From positions 1 to 6,497 of the forward strand of contig DKBG01000091.1 of NCBI GenBank assembly GCA_002451155.1: a stretch of 6,497 nucleotides of DNA, in the 5' to 3' direction. Source of the DNA: Ignavibacteria bacterium UBA6906. GTDB taxonomy: Bacteria; Bacteroidota; Ignavibacteria; UBA10030; UBA6906. Position numbers and translations under genes: made by a program. The stretch's first letter is position 1. Each line of letters opens with the position of its first letter. Positions 6,394 through 6,497 of the stretch are shown piece after piece. Under the pieces are notes generated by a model, which did no database searches, had not been told where the DNA came from, and was given only the letters and a program-made list of their open reading frames with translations.

Positions 6394-6426
6394 TAGACGA
6401 CTTCCTGGAGAATTACGGCAACTTCC

Positions 6427-6497
6427 CTATGGGTTGATGAGCTCCTTCTGGAACTCCGCCCATGCCGCGAGCTTCTTCCTTGCCGCTGAATCCAGGG
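6427..6497 (-). CDS. C-terminal end of an unidentified protein (partial)
   Basis: The last 22 codons of a minus-strand reading frame enter from the right edge and end at TAG (6427-6429). The peptide ends KLAAWAEFQKELINP and is preceded by LDSAARK. It looks helical and charged, and its codons resemble those of the neighbouring genes (many C- or G-ending codons), which supports real coding. I do not recognise the family from so short a tail. The stop followed 34 bases later by a good promoter is the arrangement expected at a gene end. Confidence 0.5.
   Translation of the reverse strand, partial: LDSAARKKLAAWAEFQKELINP

Noticed and set aside
1..6497. CRISPR arrays, tRNAs, insertion sequences, toxin-antitoxin or defence genes
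   Set aside because: No direct-repeat arrays, cloverleaf-like sequence, transposase motifs or terminal inverted repeats were seen; all large frames are explained by housekeeping genes.

Overview
This is a compact, moderately GC-rich bacterial chromosome segment in which every credible gene lies on the minus strand. In transcription order (high to low coordinates) it holds: the last 22 codons of an unrecognised protein (6497..6427); a COG1022-type long-chain fatty acyl-CoA synthetase/AMP-binding ligase (6249..4318); a bacterial-type prolyl-tRNA synthetase, proS (4216..2525); an NAD(P)-dependent aldehyde dehydrogenase (2517..1078); and the first 303 codons of the replicative DNA polymerase III alpha subunit, dnaE (909..1, running off the left edge). 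No tRNA, rRNA, mobile element, CRISPR array or phage gene is visible.

Organism: the DnaE N-terminus (TSACAGGVVS around the metal-binding cysteine, LLIPDAS, FPIP near the end) reads most like the Bacteroidota/Chlorobiota/Ignavibacteriota group. The acyl-CoA synthetase, with its ADPKG form of the P-loop, also fits that broad group. Weak or absent Shine-Dalgarno sequences before all complete genes agree with it. ProS, however, is the bacterial type with an editing insertion, whereas cultured Bacteroidota and Chlorobi, as I recall them, carry the archaeal/eukaryotic-like type. A less-studied FCB-related lineage is therefore my tentative placement, by family recall and not by computation.

Layout: proS and the aldehyde dehydrogenase are 7 bases apart and probably co-transcribed. 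The acyl-CoA synthetase is preceded by a good sigma70-like promoter (TTGACT-17-TATTTT), with one palindrome in its spacer and another just downstream of the predicted start site. The dnaE gene has its own promoter-like sequence (TTGCTT-17-TAGAAT) ending only five bases before the ATG, which suggests a leaderless mRNA. The acyl-CoA synthetase/proS gap of about 100 bases contains two inverted repeats but no intrinsic terminator with a U-tract.

Function: the genes are housekeeping functions (replication, translation, fatty acid activation, aldehyde oxidation) with no obvious shared pathway. I found no evidence of a new multi-gene system. The points worth a second look are the likely leaderless dnaE, the palindromes around the acyl-CoA synthetase promoter, a substituted P-loop in that synthetase, a cofactor-determining residue in the aldehyde dehydrogenase, and a fully conserved PHP metal site in DnaE.
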